Notes under the pieces: generated by a model
Seen by the model: only the letters and a program-made list of their open reading frames with translations
Told to the model about the DNA's origin: nothing
Database searches by the model: none
Shown here: positions 1 to 11,678 of the stretch, piece by piece
Position numbering within the stretch: the first letter of the stretch is position 1
Layout of the letters: every line of letters starts with the position of its first letter
Origin: Micractinium sp. NFX-FRZ
Taxonomy: Eukaryota; Chlorophyta; Trebouxiophyceae; Chlorellales; Chlorellaceae
Direction: 5' to 3'
Assembly (NCBI GenBank): GCA_029339195.1
Contig: JAPTJF010000004.1
Span: 470,998-534,997, forward strand
DNA: 64,000 nt
Made by a program: the position numbers and the translations under genes

Positions 1-126
1 ACAATGCTGTGAGCAGCATGTGCCAGCTGGGCACCGGTTCAGTCCCAATTCCTTCCATGACTGTACGGTGCAAGTTATGTCACACACACTTATGTCACAC
101 ACGCTTAATTCACGCTAAGCACGCTG

Positions 127-145
127 TGCCACACACGGTGTGGCA
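127..145. repeat. Perfect 8-bp hairpin downstream of the transporter gene
   Basis: TGCCACAC is followed by the 3-base loop ACG and then by the exact inverted complement GTGTGGCA. It lies about 95 bp beyond the stop codon of the minus-strand MFS gene, so it probably falls in that gene's 3' UTR. The rest of 1-238 holds CACAC-rich sequence and no recognisable gene. No function is shown by the sequence. Confidence 0.5.
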
Positions 146-238
146 TTCAAGCATGTGCAGCTATCAAGGGGGGGCTTGCGCTGTGCTGTGCAGCAGCCGG
201 CGGTGGCTGTGCAGAAGGGACAGAGCGGCGGCTGGCAT

Positions 239-3200
239 CTAGAGTGCTGGCAGGGAGCGGGTCACTGACTCGGGTCGCTTGCGCACCACGGCTGGCTCCA
301 ACTGCACCGACGCCACTGGCACCTCCTCTGCAGGGCAAACAAGAGAGCGAGCAGATGGGAATGAGTGGCCCATGGGTTGAGTGGTCGTAAAGGTAAGGTT
401 TGGAAGGACAACACGTGCTGCTTCCTTTCCAAACAATGCTGGGGCGGCACGTCGAGCGCTGGCACCGGCAGCCGGGGGGGCATGCCCGCCCACCAGCGAC
501 CAAATAAAAACATCTTGTATGCGGCCTCCTCCTCAATTCTATCATAGCTCTCGCATGCTCAGTACCCCACACTGGGAGAAAGAAGACATGACGGCGCTGG
601 TGCACACAGCCCACCCACCTTCTCCGCCGCGTCGCAGCGCCCTCCGACGGTCCCGTGCATGCGTCCAGTGCAGCGCTGCACAGCACCCCGGGGGGTGGGG
701 GATGGGGCAGGTTCGGGGGCTGCAAGCATCCGGCCGGCAGGCCGGCACACAGGCGTATGCCCAGCGGGCCTTACCCAGGGCGGCGCCACTCCTGACTGGC
801 ACACCATACCGCCCTCAACATGAGCTCCGCCACCCACCCACTCGCCCACCCATCCACTCCCTTGGCGGCCGCAGATGTGGGGCACAGGGATCAGCAAGGC
901 GTCACGGCTGCCCGCAGGCCACCGACTCGCCCACCCACCCAACCCCTTGGCGGCCGCATACGTGGGGGGAGAGGGACCCAGCAGGGCTTCCCATCATGGC
1001 TGCCCACTTCCTGACACACCCATGCCCCACCCGCGTCCCTGCGGTGCCCCACCCGCGTACCTGTGTAGAAGAGGAGGCAGAAGAACCAGGGCACCACCAT
1101 GCACACCAGCAGCGCGCTGCTCAGCGCGGCCATGTTGTCGTTCGCTGCACCGCTTGTTGGGGGAGGCATGACAGCGCCAGGGGTGAGTGGCAGGCCAAGT
1201 GAGGCGGGCAAGGCAGGGAGACGGGCAGGCATGGTGGGCGGAAAGACAGGCGGGCGGGCGGGAAGACAGGCGGGCACACGGCAGGCAGGGAAGCCCCTGC
1301 AGGCAGCCTGCAGAGAGCCCTTGACGGCAGGGCTTCTCACCTGCCCGTGCATCCCCTCCCCCGCCGGTGAGCACCCCTCGGAACCCAAACACACGCTCAG
1401 CTGCCAGGCCGACCAGCGGCGCCCCCATGGCACCGATCGCGCCCTGCATGCCAGCAAGCGCCAGGAAGGGGCGGCATGGGCAGAGGGTGTGGCAGCAGGT
1501 GCAGTGAGGTGCCGGTGCTGGGCCGTCACCCTGCAGCATTGCCTTGCCTTGCCGGAGCGGCACGAGTGTGGAAACGTATCGCTTCTGCCCCCCCCCCCCC
1601 CCCTGAGGCCCCTCGTGCTCTCCCAAAGGAGCCATCAAAGCCGGTCGATGGACCGCCCCCCAGCCTGCGGCCAACCCGAGCCTCCCCACGGGCCTTCCCT
1701 TCAAAGAGCAATCACAAGCATCCGTTTCAAGAGATTTACAAAACCAATATGTCCCCTCTCATCCAACAACCCCCTGGAGCACACCCTGGGGTAGCGCTCA
1801 AGCGCACTCACACACACTGGCATTGCCCTCCCCCCCCGCCCCCCCGCCCCACACCTCAAAGGAGCGGTCGAAAGCGTAGATGGTGCTGCGCTGCTGCTCC
1901 GGCACGAGCTCCGCAAACAGAGCGCTGTTGTTGCACCCGCACCAGCTGCAGGCGCAACCAGGGGGAGAGGGGGGGGGCACACGGCAGTGGTGGGCACAGG
2001 GGAGGGGGGCAGGGGGCGCCAAGCCGGCGCCCGCCCAACAGGCAGCAGGTGTCGGGCACACCAGTGGTTGGCAAGGTGGGGCACAGAGGGCGCCTGCGCG
2101 GGGCCCGCCTGCCCGGCAGGCAGCGGTTAGCCGGCACGTCAGTGGTGGGCAACGCAGGCAAGCAGGGCGCCCGCGCACTGCCCGCCCTACAGTACGGTTT
2201 GCAGCTGGACAAAACGCAAGCAGCCTCTGGCAGCCAGGCAGGCGGCCTGCAGCACAGCGGGGGCGCTTGCCTGATGGACAGGCCAAAGAGGAAGAGGGAG
2301 GCGCCGTAGAGGGGGGAGTAGCCGCCCATGTTTGGACCCACGGGCAGCCCTGCAGCGGCGGGCGGGAGCGGGCGGGCCAAGGTGGGATGGGGAAGTGTGC
2401 ATCGGCAGGTCACAGGAAAGTGCAGAGGCAGCAGCAGTGTCGGCCCGCCCCCCGCTGCACCGGCCACCGCCCCCTCCTGGTGCCCATGCAAGCTTGCACC
2501 ATGGTTGTCCCCAGCTGATTTCAATCCAGCCAGCCTTGGCTTGCCCCACCTTTAAGCGGAAAGCAAGACACAACCTTGAGCAGGAGGGGCGACCCACCAT
2601 TGAGCACGAAGGAAGGCACACACACACACACTCACACACACACAACCGGCCTCTAAATGGAGGGAAGGACACACCTTTGAGCAGGACAAAAGACATGGGC
2701 AGGCCGAGGAGCACCGACAGCTGGCTTGTGAGGATGCGGCCGTTGGGTGAGCTGGGCAGCTTGCGGGCCATGCGGTCGCCCAGGGTGCCCCCTGCGGGGA
2801 ATGTGGGATTTGCCAGAGTTGCTCTAGGCTGGCAAGAGTGGTTGTGTGCATCGGGCCGTTCACCCTAAGCACTTCTGCCAGCTCAGCGGCACAGCCACTT
2901 TGAGCACCGCTGCCAGCTCAGCGCATCGCAGGCAGCACAGCCAACACAGCGCATGGCAGCCAGCTCAGCCGAGCACTGGCCACCTCGGCGCTCACCCAGC
3001 AGGCCCCCTAGCGCGCAGCCAAAGCTGAAGGTGGCCATGAGGCCCGCCGCCTGCAGGTCGCTAAACCCCAGCAGCTGCAGCCAGGCAGTGAACCAGACCA
3101 TGGCCTGCCAGGGCACAGACCCCACAATGCCCTGCGGGGCAGGATGAAGGGCAGGGCAGGGGGCAAGGGACGGGGCAGGGGGTGAGGCGGGGCAGGGCAG

Positions 3201-5626
3201 AGGCTGACGTACACAGCGCCGGGCTGCTCCCGCTGCAGGACGTGGCGAACCCGCTCTGCTGCCTTCCTGCCATGAAGCAAGCATGGAAGGGGCACACCTG
3301 CTTTCAAGCCGCTGGCCTCGCCCCCCACCTGTCCTTCACAAACCGGGCTGAGCCCTTAGCCCAAATCACTTGCCTGGAGCACGATGATTTGGAAGGACCG
3401 GATGCGCAGCACCGAGCGGATGTCGGCCCACACCTGCCGGAGCTGCATGGGCCGCCCTGCGCCCGCCGCAGCCGCCTTGAGCGGCGGCTTGGAGGGGGAA
3501 GATGAGGAGGCTTCCAGGTCAGTGCTGCCGCCGCTGCCGCCGCCAGGGTGGCGCTCAAAGTGTGATCCCCCACCTCCTCCTCCTCCTCCTCCTGCAGATG
3601 CAGCAGCTGATGCAGCTGCAAAGGGGCTGGCGGGGGGGCCGGAGGCGCCGCTGCCGCCGCGCAGCAGCGGCGGCGCGTGCTGGCGGCCGCCGTGCAGGCT
3701 GGGGTGATGGTACAGGTGGCGGGGATCCACTGCGTATTTGTAGACCAGCACTGAGGTGATGACGGAAATGGCGGCAACCTGCAGGGGGGCAGCAGGCGGA
3801 GGGAGGCGGGCGTTGGGGGCCGCCAGCGTCATGAAGCGTCATGAATCATTGCTACTGAGAAGAGCAAGAGGCGACAGCTGCCAGGGCGGCCACATTCTGG
3901 GATGCAGCCCCGTCTTCCCCCCAGGGGAGCCTCACCAGGTGGAAAGCAAAGCGCCAGCCCTCGATGCCCAGCGGGCGCATGCCGCCCACGTTTGTCGCGT
4001 AGAAGGCCCCCGCCATCCCCCCAAGCGAGGCTGCAACATAGTGGGAAAGCAACAGGAAACTGAGGCAAGGTCGGCCTGGGGCCACGGCACACCACAGCAC
4101 ACCCGGCAGACTCATCACGTCTGATGCGCTGCCCCGCTTTTCCCGTGCAGCACACACACAACACAGTGCAGCACAGCACAGCGCAGCGCAGCACAACACA
4201 GCATATCATAGCGCAGCGCAACGAAGCACAGCGCACCCGTCAGGCTCATCATGCCAAACGCGTTGCCCCGGGTCTCGGGCGGGTGATAGTCCGCAATCAT
4301 GCTGCTCACGCAAGGAATGACCAGGGCCAGCCCAAACCCATTCACTGCACAGGGAAACAAATGGGAAGGGCGAGGGACGCTGACCGAAAATAAAGGGGAG
4401 AGGCAGAAGTGCTTCGGGACGGGTGGGATGGGACAGGCAGGGGTGCAAGGGAGGCAGCAGGGTCGGCCCGCCCCCCCCTTGCTGCACCCCCACCCCTCTG
4501 CCGCCCCTTCCCACCAACCCCACCTGCCCACAAACGGACGCCCGGTCCGGCCCAGCAACCGGCGCACGCCCCTTGCTGCTGCCGTTTCCGCAGCTCAACA
4601 AACGCTGTAACTCCCGGTTCACCTGCATGTGACGCTGCCGCCTGCGTCCCCCGCGGCAGGCCCCAGTGCCGCTGGCACCGCCACACCACACACACAGCTG
4701 GCAGCGCTGCCATGTGCAACCCTTGCCCACTGCGCACGACATACGGCACCCTCTGGCGCTCCCCTCCCATCCGCCTGCACATGATACACCATACCCTCTG
4801 GCGCCCACTTCCCACCCGCCCCACCTGCGCACGACACCATGGCTTGGCCCAGTGACTGGCTCAGCCCAATGGCCGCGGTCATGACGCCCCACAGCATGCA
4901 GCCGGCGGCCACGACGTATGACCGGTCGTAACGATCCCCAATGATGCCGCTGAATGGCGAGGTGAGGGCCTGCAGCGGGCCAGGAGCGAGGGAGAACAGC
5001 ACACGATTGGAAGGGTAGCACAATGTAAGGTTCTGGCACGATGGGGGTCAGGGCCTGCTGCCCAGGGAAGGAGCCAACACGCGGTGCAGAGGTGGGACCT
5101 CTGCCTCCTCGGTTTCAACAGCTCAGAGCCGGCTGGCGCGGCACCGCTGCCACCATGCGCGCTTCCCGCCGCCCGCCCGCGGCCCGCTGCCCCTGGCTTG
5201 CCTGTACCAGCGCTCGGCACAGCGTGAGGGTGCCCAGCTGGGAGAGGGAGGCATTGAGGGAGTGCCCAATGAACATGTACACCTGCAGAGGGTGATTGCG
5301 TTCAGGAGGGCAGCAGGGCCAAGCAGCGCAGCGCGGGTGTGAGCAGGGCGGGGATGCCGGCGCAGGATCATTTGCCAGTGGGAAGGCGGCGGGCGGGCCG
5401 GCTGCGGGGCAGCAGGAGCAAGAAACCCGGCCGCACAACGTGAGGGTGCGCGCACAACAGTGTGCCAGGCGGCCGCACGTACTGCTGGCAGGATGCCCTC
5501 GTCGGCCCGCTCCACAATGCTGGCAAGATTCATGAGCACTGTTGTGACGGCTGCCCGGCGGGCGCCCACAGCGGCGGCAGCGGCCTCGGCGCCGCCGCTG
5601 CCAGCGGGCCCTGGGCTGCTGCCCAT
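239..5626 (-). CDS. MFS transporter, 13 exons
   Basis: This is a predicted polytopic major facilitator superfamily carrier of 558 residues; substrate and membrane are unknown. Exons are 5626-5483, 5282-5202, 4969-4825, 4344-4237, 4030-3936, 3778-3374, 3131-2996, 2791-2675, 2349-2271, 1945-1855, 1443-1341, 1144-1061 and 327-239, and every phase closes. The MFS loop 2-3 signature GIIGDRYDRSYVVAAG is encoded by exon 3, and ADYHPPETRGNAFG with a Gly-rich helix follows in exon 4. Hydrophobic helices resume with GIVGSVPWQAMVWF. The overall pattern resembles Spinster-like or general-substrate MFS members. Exon 6 inserts a long loop between the two six-helix halves, rich in His, Ser and Ala with a run of nine Gly. 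Three introns use GC donors (starting at 5201, 3373 and 2270). The start is the first Met of exon 1; an AG acceptor about 14 bp upstream hints at a 5' UTR intron. Confidence 0.88.
4143..4245. repeat. CACAG/GCGCA pentamer-like tract in an intron
   Basis: This is a degenerate array of CACAG, CGCAG and CACAA pentamers just inside the MFS intron that follows exon 4. The same family of pentamers appears, on either strand, at 20166-20345, around 47826-47845, at 47930-48000 and at 59206-59226. It is probably a common intronic microsatellite. Confidence 0.6.
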
Positions 5627-7452
5627 GCCGGATGGGATGCCCTGCACAGAGCAAAGAATCACGCCGAGGTTCAGGCGCGAGTCGTTCAGAGGGCACTTGC
5701 AGCGGCAGACTGGGCGAGTGGCGGCAGGAATGGCGGCGGCAGTGGCGGTGGCGGCGCTGGCAAGGCCGTGGCAGGCGGCGGCGGCATTGCAGACATCGAT
5801 CGCCTGGGACGGCACTAATCCCGCACATGCCTGTTGCGCAACAACTTTGCAGTCCAACACCTCAAATGCGATCGCAAGTCACCAAGAAGGGCCTTGGTTC
5901 ATATCCACGCGCTTGATTGATCACAGACTTTTGCTTAGGGACGAGAGATGAGCGCAAGGGGGCATCTGCGTTCGGCACGAGAGCCCCACCGCCAGCTCAC
6001 CCTGACCGGCAGACGCCACTGCAGCCGTCACGGCACGGGTCCCCACACTTGGCCTCCCACTGCGCTTGATATCCCAATAGTAGGATGCCAACTTGTTTAT
6101 AATGTGACGGCCCCAAATACCCTGCTGGCCATCCAGCCCCTGACACCGGCCCCCTGGGCAGTGCTGCCGTGCTGCGGCGGCCCTGGCGTGTTCATAGCTG
6201 CGGATGATTCGAGTGCTGAGCAGCAGGGTGACAGCCCTCCTTCTCTTTCCTGGCGGTCCTGTGCCTCACAAGCAGATGCCAGCCACACCATTGGCGGCGC
6301 CAGCACGCGCCAGCCACATACTGCTGGGTGCCATGCAGGTGGCGGCCAGGGGCGGGCAGCTCTGGGGCATTGCCTGCCACTGGCTCTGGGAGCGTTCAGG
6401 AGGTGATTCCAGCCACAAACCTCCGTCATGGGGCCCATGCCGTGCTAGAAATCAATTCTTCTGACCAGCATCCCACCCAAGCAGGTGGCTGCTGGACGCA
6501 GAGAACCCAGGTGGCATCCACACCCCACCGAACAGGTGGCCGGGGGACGCAGTCAGCCCACAGTCTGCCCGCAGTGCGCGCGCATTCGGTGCCGCCCTGC
6601 AAAGGCTTCCCCCAGCGAACGCGTCCGCCTGAGACCGACAAACCCAAGGAAAGAGGGACGGCGAAGTCGCTCCCGGGGCGACCAGTGCCAGCAGTACCTG
6701 GTGCCAGCAGTACTGCAGCCAGAGCGCCCAGCTAGCCAAGGGTCCAACGCTGTGTGAAATTTGTTCAACGGTGTGTATGCACATGTTTGATAAGGAGACA
6801 TCAAGCGGAAGAGGTCGGCACCCGAAGGTGGCACAATCAAACCAAGCTACTACAAAGGGCCTGTCCACGGCAGCGTGCCTACATGCAACTGAATGCCAAT
6901 TGGGCACGAGGAGGGGCCATACAGCGTCAAACCCAGCAGCGAGAGGAGAGGAACCGAGAAGGGGTACGTGGCGCACGCAGTACCGCCTCAGCTGGCGTCT
7001 CCCAGCCACTCCGCGGGGCCGGCCCCTGCGCACATGCCTTCAAGTGAATCCCATGTATTGAAACCCATATTATCAGGGCACCCTGTCCAGCAACTAGCCT
7101 GTGGACCTAGCGCACCTCCGCGCACCGCCCTCTTTGTATTTTTTGGACCTCTGGTTGCATCGTGACTGTACAATCTCGCAAGGTGAGCAATAGTTGAACC
7201 AGCAGGCCGAGGGTGTGTTGCCAGCGGGGGGCGCGTGATGGCCTGCCCCGCGGCAGCCGCTCCCACCATTCTGGCTGCCTCCTGTCACCTTCACCGTGCT
7301 CTAATGCCGTTTCATGCGCCTAGAAGCGGCTACGTTGGGCCGTGCGGTGCCGCCGGGCCTCCCCCAGCCTTGCCTGCTGCCAGCTGCCGTTGCCGACGAG
7401 TACCGCCGCATTCCACCCCGCCACGTGCACATGCAGCAGGCATTAGGCAAGC
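5627..7452. promoter_or_regulatory. Divergent intergenic region, MFS gene / membrane-protein gene
   Basis: This is 1.8 kb between two head-to-head genes and should hold both promoters and 5' UTRs. A partial direct repeat (CAGGTGGCYGSKGGACGCAG) occurs near 6482 and 6533. A 193-codon open frame on the minus strand (6452-7033) shows no recognisable domain and is probably chance. No tRNA or other RNA gene was recognised. Confidence 0.4.
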
Positions 7453-9519
7453 ATGAGCCGGCCTGCCGGCCTGCAAGTAGCACACACCCTGGCCACGGCA
7501 GTGGCGGTGAGTGGCAGTGACAGCGGCATGGGGAGCTGCGGTGGGGTTGCGCCGCTGACCCGCCCCCGTCACCGCGCATTCCGTGCCATGCGGCGGTGTG
7601 GTGAGAGTGGCGGCGACGCATGCGCAGCAGGGCCGTGCGGTGCCGCCAGCCACGCCTGACAACGCAGCCCCTTGCCCTTCCTGATCACTGCTGCCATGCC
7701 GCGCGTGCAGGTCACCGCTGCGGGCACAGCGATTGGCACCACCCTGGCAGGTGCCTTGGAAGGGGGCGGCCAGCCCACCACCTTCCTCCAAGCAGGCAGC
7801 GTCGTCCTGGCGGCGGGCGCAGTGTCTGCCGCCTGCGCGGTGGCCTTGGCCTTTATGCAGGTGAGGCCTCCACTGCCTGCACTCCAGGCAAAAGGGCAAG
7901 GGCAGCTGGCGGGCGGCGGAGCGAGAGCTGTGTGGTGTGTGCTTGAAGGGACAGCCTGTGCAGCATGCTTTCGGTGCAATGGGGGCGCGCGCGGGTGGCA
8001 GCCTGCAGAACCCACACGGCCCGCCCCACAGCTGACGAGCGCGCTTCTGCCTGCTGCCGGTGCTGGCGCTGCAGAGTGCGGCGGGCAGCAAGCAGAGGCA
8101 CGACCAATCACGGTGCCAAACCATGGCACCCGCCCTCGTAGCAGCGGCCGGCTTGGCCGCCCACCTGGCCATGCTGTGCGCTGTGACGGGTGCGCGCGCC
8201 GGGCGGGAGGGTGCACTCACCCGGCCTGCGCGCAGCCGGGGGCTTCTTGGTCCCAGTTTGTCCCCTCGTGCCCCGCATACCCCTCGAGGAAATTGCAGCC
8301 ACACATCTGCTCGCGTGGACTCCCCTGCGCCCTGCAAGCCTGCCAGCGGTCTTGTTTGACCGCCCCTGCCAGCGGCTCTGGCTATGGCTCACCTGCCCGC
8401 CCTACCCAACGTTGGGTTAACCCTGCTCGCCCGCCCCTGCCCCCTCCCCGACCCACCGTCTGCCCGCAGTCTTCTGGCGCTACTGCCTGAGCCGAACCTA
8501 CCTGCATCCCTACGGCGGCAACAGCAGGCGGGCGCGCTCGGTGCAGCGCCCCATCAATTACTTTGGTGTGTGAGCGGTGGGAGGGAGCTTACCACCAGGG
8601 AGGGCGCCCAAGGGAACCCCTGCACCCCGGGCGAGGTGCTGGTTTGGGAGACACGATTGAGACGCACGCTCACGCACTCACATGGCGGGATCATGCATGT
8701 GTGGTTTCACACACGCACACATGCACACACAGACGTGCTTGTTTGGTCGCACACATGCACACGCACGCACGCACACGCACGTATGCACAACCCAGCGCCT
8801 TGACAAGTGCACAACCCCGTCCTCTCGGCCCGCACTGTGTGCAGACTACTGCGGGCAGTGGAGCGCTGGGGAGCAGGCGCTGTTCTCGTATGGCTGCGTG
8901 GGCGGCGCCGCTGCCTGGGCGCTGGTGTTGGCCCTGAACTGCCTAGACGCCTGGGCTGTTGCCAAGGTGCGCAGCGGGGCAGAAAAGCGGTAGGGCAAGG
9001 GGCAGCGAGCCAAGCGAACACGGCAGGAGGAGGCACGGTGGCTGCTTCTCCAACCCGTCACACTCCGCCCCTGGTGCCCATTCCTCTTCTCTCATTTGCG
9101 TGTGCTGATACTCAGCCAGGCCGCTTGCCTCCGGGGTCAGGCCTGGGCAGGCAGTTAGTGGCACGGCGTGCTACGCTGGCGCCTGTTGAAACCATGCCTC
9201 CAGCGCTCACGCTCTGCCCCTGTTGCCCGCCCGCCTCCCTCCCTCCCCCTTGCAGGACCGCTGCAACCCGGCGGCGGCCCCGCTGCTGCCCACCAAGGGG
9301 TGCGCCCAGTTTGGGTGGGCTGCGCATGCCGCCCCGGCAGCGCTGGCTGAGCAGCCATCCGACTCTAGCAGCAGCGCCTCTGGCAGCCCCCGCCTGCCCA
9401 ACACCCCACGCCGGCGGCATGCGACCTCCCCCCCGCTGCCCGCTGCTGCCGCTGCTGCCGTTGAGTTGGAAGCTGACGATGCGGACAGCGGCAGCAGCGG
9501 CGTGACGCGCGAGGTGTGA
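7453..9519 (+). CDS. Multi-pass membrane protein of unknown function
   Basis: The family is not recognised. The spliced model gives 266 residues from exons 7453-7506, 7711-7860, 8075-8189, 8470-8565, 8845-8966 and 9256-9519, with all phases consistent. Visible features are three strong hydrophobic segments: the second half of exon 2 (SVVLAAGAVSAACAVALAF), the middle of exon 3 into exon 4 (ALVAAAGLAAHLAMLCAV), and exon 5 (GGAAAWALVLALNCLDAW). A Cys/Tyr/Pro-rich loop lies between the second and third (FWRYCLSRTYLHPYGGN, RPINYF, DYCGQW). The C-terminal 88 residues are hydrophilic, Ser/Ala-rich and acidic, ending SGSSGVTREV. The first exon (18 codons) and the exact acceptor of exon 3 are the least certain parts, because a stop lies just upstream of that acceptor in the chosen frame. 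Confidence 0.6.
8700..8782. repeat. CA-rich intronic tract
   Basis: This is an imperfect (CA)n/(CACG)n simple sequence inside the intron before exon 5 of the membrane-protein gene. It has no coding potential. Confidence 0.6.
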
Positions 9520-9875
9520 CGCCAGCGCCAGCGCTCGTGGCCGCCCAAGGAACGCACAGCCGCCAGCGCTTGCTCGCCCAGCGCACCGGCCCTGCCCACT
9601 TGCCCCAAGGAAGCATGCAGTCATCATGCCAGGCACCGCAAGTCATCGTATCGGCCACAGCTAGGAACGTTCATTTCACGCACGTCGGGCCAAACAAACA
9701 TCAGCCAGCCCATACACACGTTAGGCCCTACATACATCAGCCCCTGCAAGCCTCTGCCCTCGAGCCTCAGCCCTCGAGCCTCAGCCCCCTACATGTCCAT
9801 CTGCACTAGCACATGCAGTAGTACTCACGCACATGCCACCCATCAACCCAGGATATGCCACCCTCGCGTAGCCCC

Positions 9876-9911
9876 AAGTATGTACCCAAGTATGTACCCA
9901 AGTATGTACCC
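9876..9911 (+). repeat. Three perfect copies of a 12-bp repeat
   Basis: AAGTATGTACCC is repeated three times without interruption. It lies in the probable 3' UTR of the membrane-protein gene. Read on its lattice it would encode a Pro-Lys-Tyr-Val type repeat, but no gene model supports translation. Confidence 0.8.
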
Positions 9912-10252
9912 TGCACGGTGGCTCAGCGCCCCGTGCATCCCTCCGTTGTGGGCCCTCGCCTCAGTACCACCTTCAGCTCCAGCTTCACCTGCATGCATCA
10001 GCTTCACCTCACCTTCCGTGCACCAGTTTCACCTTCAGCTTCACAAGTCGATGCCCTGCCCTGCACCTGCACGACTGCGCCCGCCCTCCGGGGGGTGCGG
10101 CAGCCACATCGTGGCCCTGCGCCGCGCCTCAGACCCTGCTGCTCCCCGGCCCCAGAACGAGCGGGTGCTCACTTGCCCCTGCCGTCACTCCTGCCGTTTG
10201 AACCGTCACTCGCTGGCTGTGACATCCTTTTTGTGCGTTCAGCATCACACGA

Positions 10253-10257
10253 TGTAA
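10253..10257 (+). terminator. TGTAA polyadenylation motif (membrane-protein gene)
   Basis: TGTAA is the usual green-algal polyadenylation signal. This copy lies about 0.73 kb past the stop codon at 9519 and is the first one seen on the plus strand there. Assignment is by position only. Confidence 0.45.
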
Positions 10258-10604
10258 GCACTCAGATCACTTGTGGGGGTTGGGGGGGAATCCCGGGCGG
10301 ATGCCCATCCGGGGCCCACAACACCCCCACAGGAAGCGAGCCTTTCCCACTGCACGCCTGGGAGGGCGACCCCTGCAAGGCCTGTGGGATCGGGTGGGCT
10401 GTCATTACGAGGGGCCAAGGACCAACAGTCAACATGCGACAGCCCAGGCTGCCTGATGGGCGGTGGGCCAGGGCAGGGCTACCATGCACCATGCCGTGCC
10501 GTACCGTACCGTACGCAATAACGACCGGGGCGAACAAAGACTTGCCGTCCACACTGCCCGTGCCAGCGACCGAGTGCAGCATGTGCCAGCACTGCGATGA
10601 AATG

Positions 10605-10609
10605 TTACA
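10605..10609 (-). terminator. TGTAA polyadenylation motif (LRR gene)
   Basis: The plus strand reads TTACA, giving TGTAA on the minus strand about 1.07 kb beyond the LRR stop codon. It faces the plus-strand motif at 10253-10257 in this convergent pair. Confidence 0.45.
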
Positions 10610-11678
10610 GGCTAGAAGAAAAGGCCCCGCTAAGGGGGCCTGAGCTCGCTTGCAGAGACCCGGGTGCAATGTGGGTGAGGAGCACCAGATGAGGGAGGAG
10701 ACCCAGAAGGTTGCTTGCTTGCATGAAGGTTGCTGTGACTTGCGGCAAGGTAGGTTGTAGTATACACACGAGAAGGGTAGGGACACGTCTGCTTGCTAAC
10801 TTGTGGAATCAGAAAGGCAAGACACTCGCGCGTGCGAAGCGGTTCAACCGCAGCACGTGTGCGTGGGCGCGCTAGGAGGTGTGCACACATGCAGCAACAG
10901 GAGAGAGGGGAAGCCCGGGGGAGGGAAAACTGGCTTGGCAAGGGGGAAGCAGTAGGTTGTGGCAGCGCCGCCGGCAAGTAGGGCGCCGAGAGGCAGCAGC
11001 GGGCGATGTACAGGTGTGGGGAACAGGGTCCAAGCACGCGTGCTAGCAGGTGCAGCCGCAGCAAATGGCGCGGTATAGAACAACAGCGTGGAGGCATAGA
11101 ACACAGGAAAGCCGAGGCCTTTTGGTGCCATGCGCACTAGATACAGGGGGGAGGATTGCGTGGCATGTGCTGGGGTTGTGTGGGCATGTCCTGCTGCTGA
11201 GGGGAGCTGCTGGGGGGGAGGATTGAGAGGCAGGAAAAACGTGGTTGGGGCTGGGGCGGGCGGGCGGCCGCAATGCAGGGAGCGAGGATTGGGTTGGGGC
11301 TGTTGAAGGGGTAGGCGTTTCGGGGGTGAGCACGTGTGCATGCACGCCTGGTGCGGGCCGGCAGGCGAATGCGCTGACACAAACCTTGGTGGCACAGGGG
11401 GCAAGGGGAGGGGCCAAGGGGGGCACTAGCAGGGGCACTGGTGAGGCGAGGATGAGGCGCACCGACAGGGGTGCCATGCGATGCTGACGGCAGCGCCCGC
11501 CGCCCACACACGCTGCCGTCGGGCGGACGGCGGGCGGGCGGGTGGACGGGTCCTGGAGCGTGGCGGGCACCTGCCGTCACATGAAACTGGCAACTTCTTG
11601 GCAGCTTCCTTGGAGGCAGGGACTATGGCGTACTTGGAGGCAGCTTCTTGGCAGCTTCCTTGAGGCACGGACTGTAGC

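Larger units (their letters stand above)
9520..11678. other. Convergent 3' UTR region between two genes
   Basis: This 2.2-kb stretch separates the tail-to-tail membrane-protein (+) and LRR (-) genes. Facing TGTAA motifs at 10253-10257 (+) and 10605-10609 (-) divide it into a 3' UTR of about 0.75 kb, a spacer of about 0.35 kb and a 3' UTR of about 1.1 kb. Open frames in this interval have no domain and low-complexity composition. Confidence 0.5.

Noticed and set aside
381..1202. 273-codon plus-strand open frame
   Set aside because: It is antisense to MFS exons 12 and 13 and has no domain; the opposite strand gives a phase-perfect transporter.
3222..3290. Possible extra MFS exon (KAAERVRHVLQREQ)
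   Set aside because: It has plausible splice ends, but the exons on either side join directly as IIVLQ/GIVGSVPW, the continuous helix expected in the family.
6452..7033. 193-codon minus-strand open frame in the divergent region
   Set aside because: No recognisable domain, no splice partner, and composition like the surrounding noncoding DNA.
9855..10643. 262-codon plus-strand open frame including the 12-bp repeat
   Set aside because: It lies in the inferred 3' UTR region, is low complexity and ends with no conserved segment.
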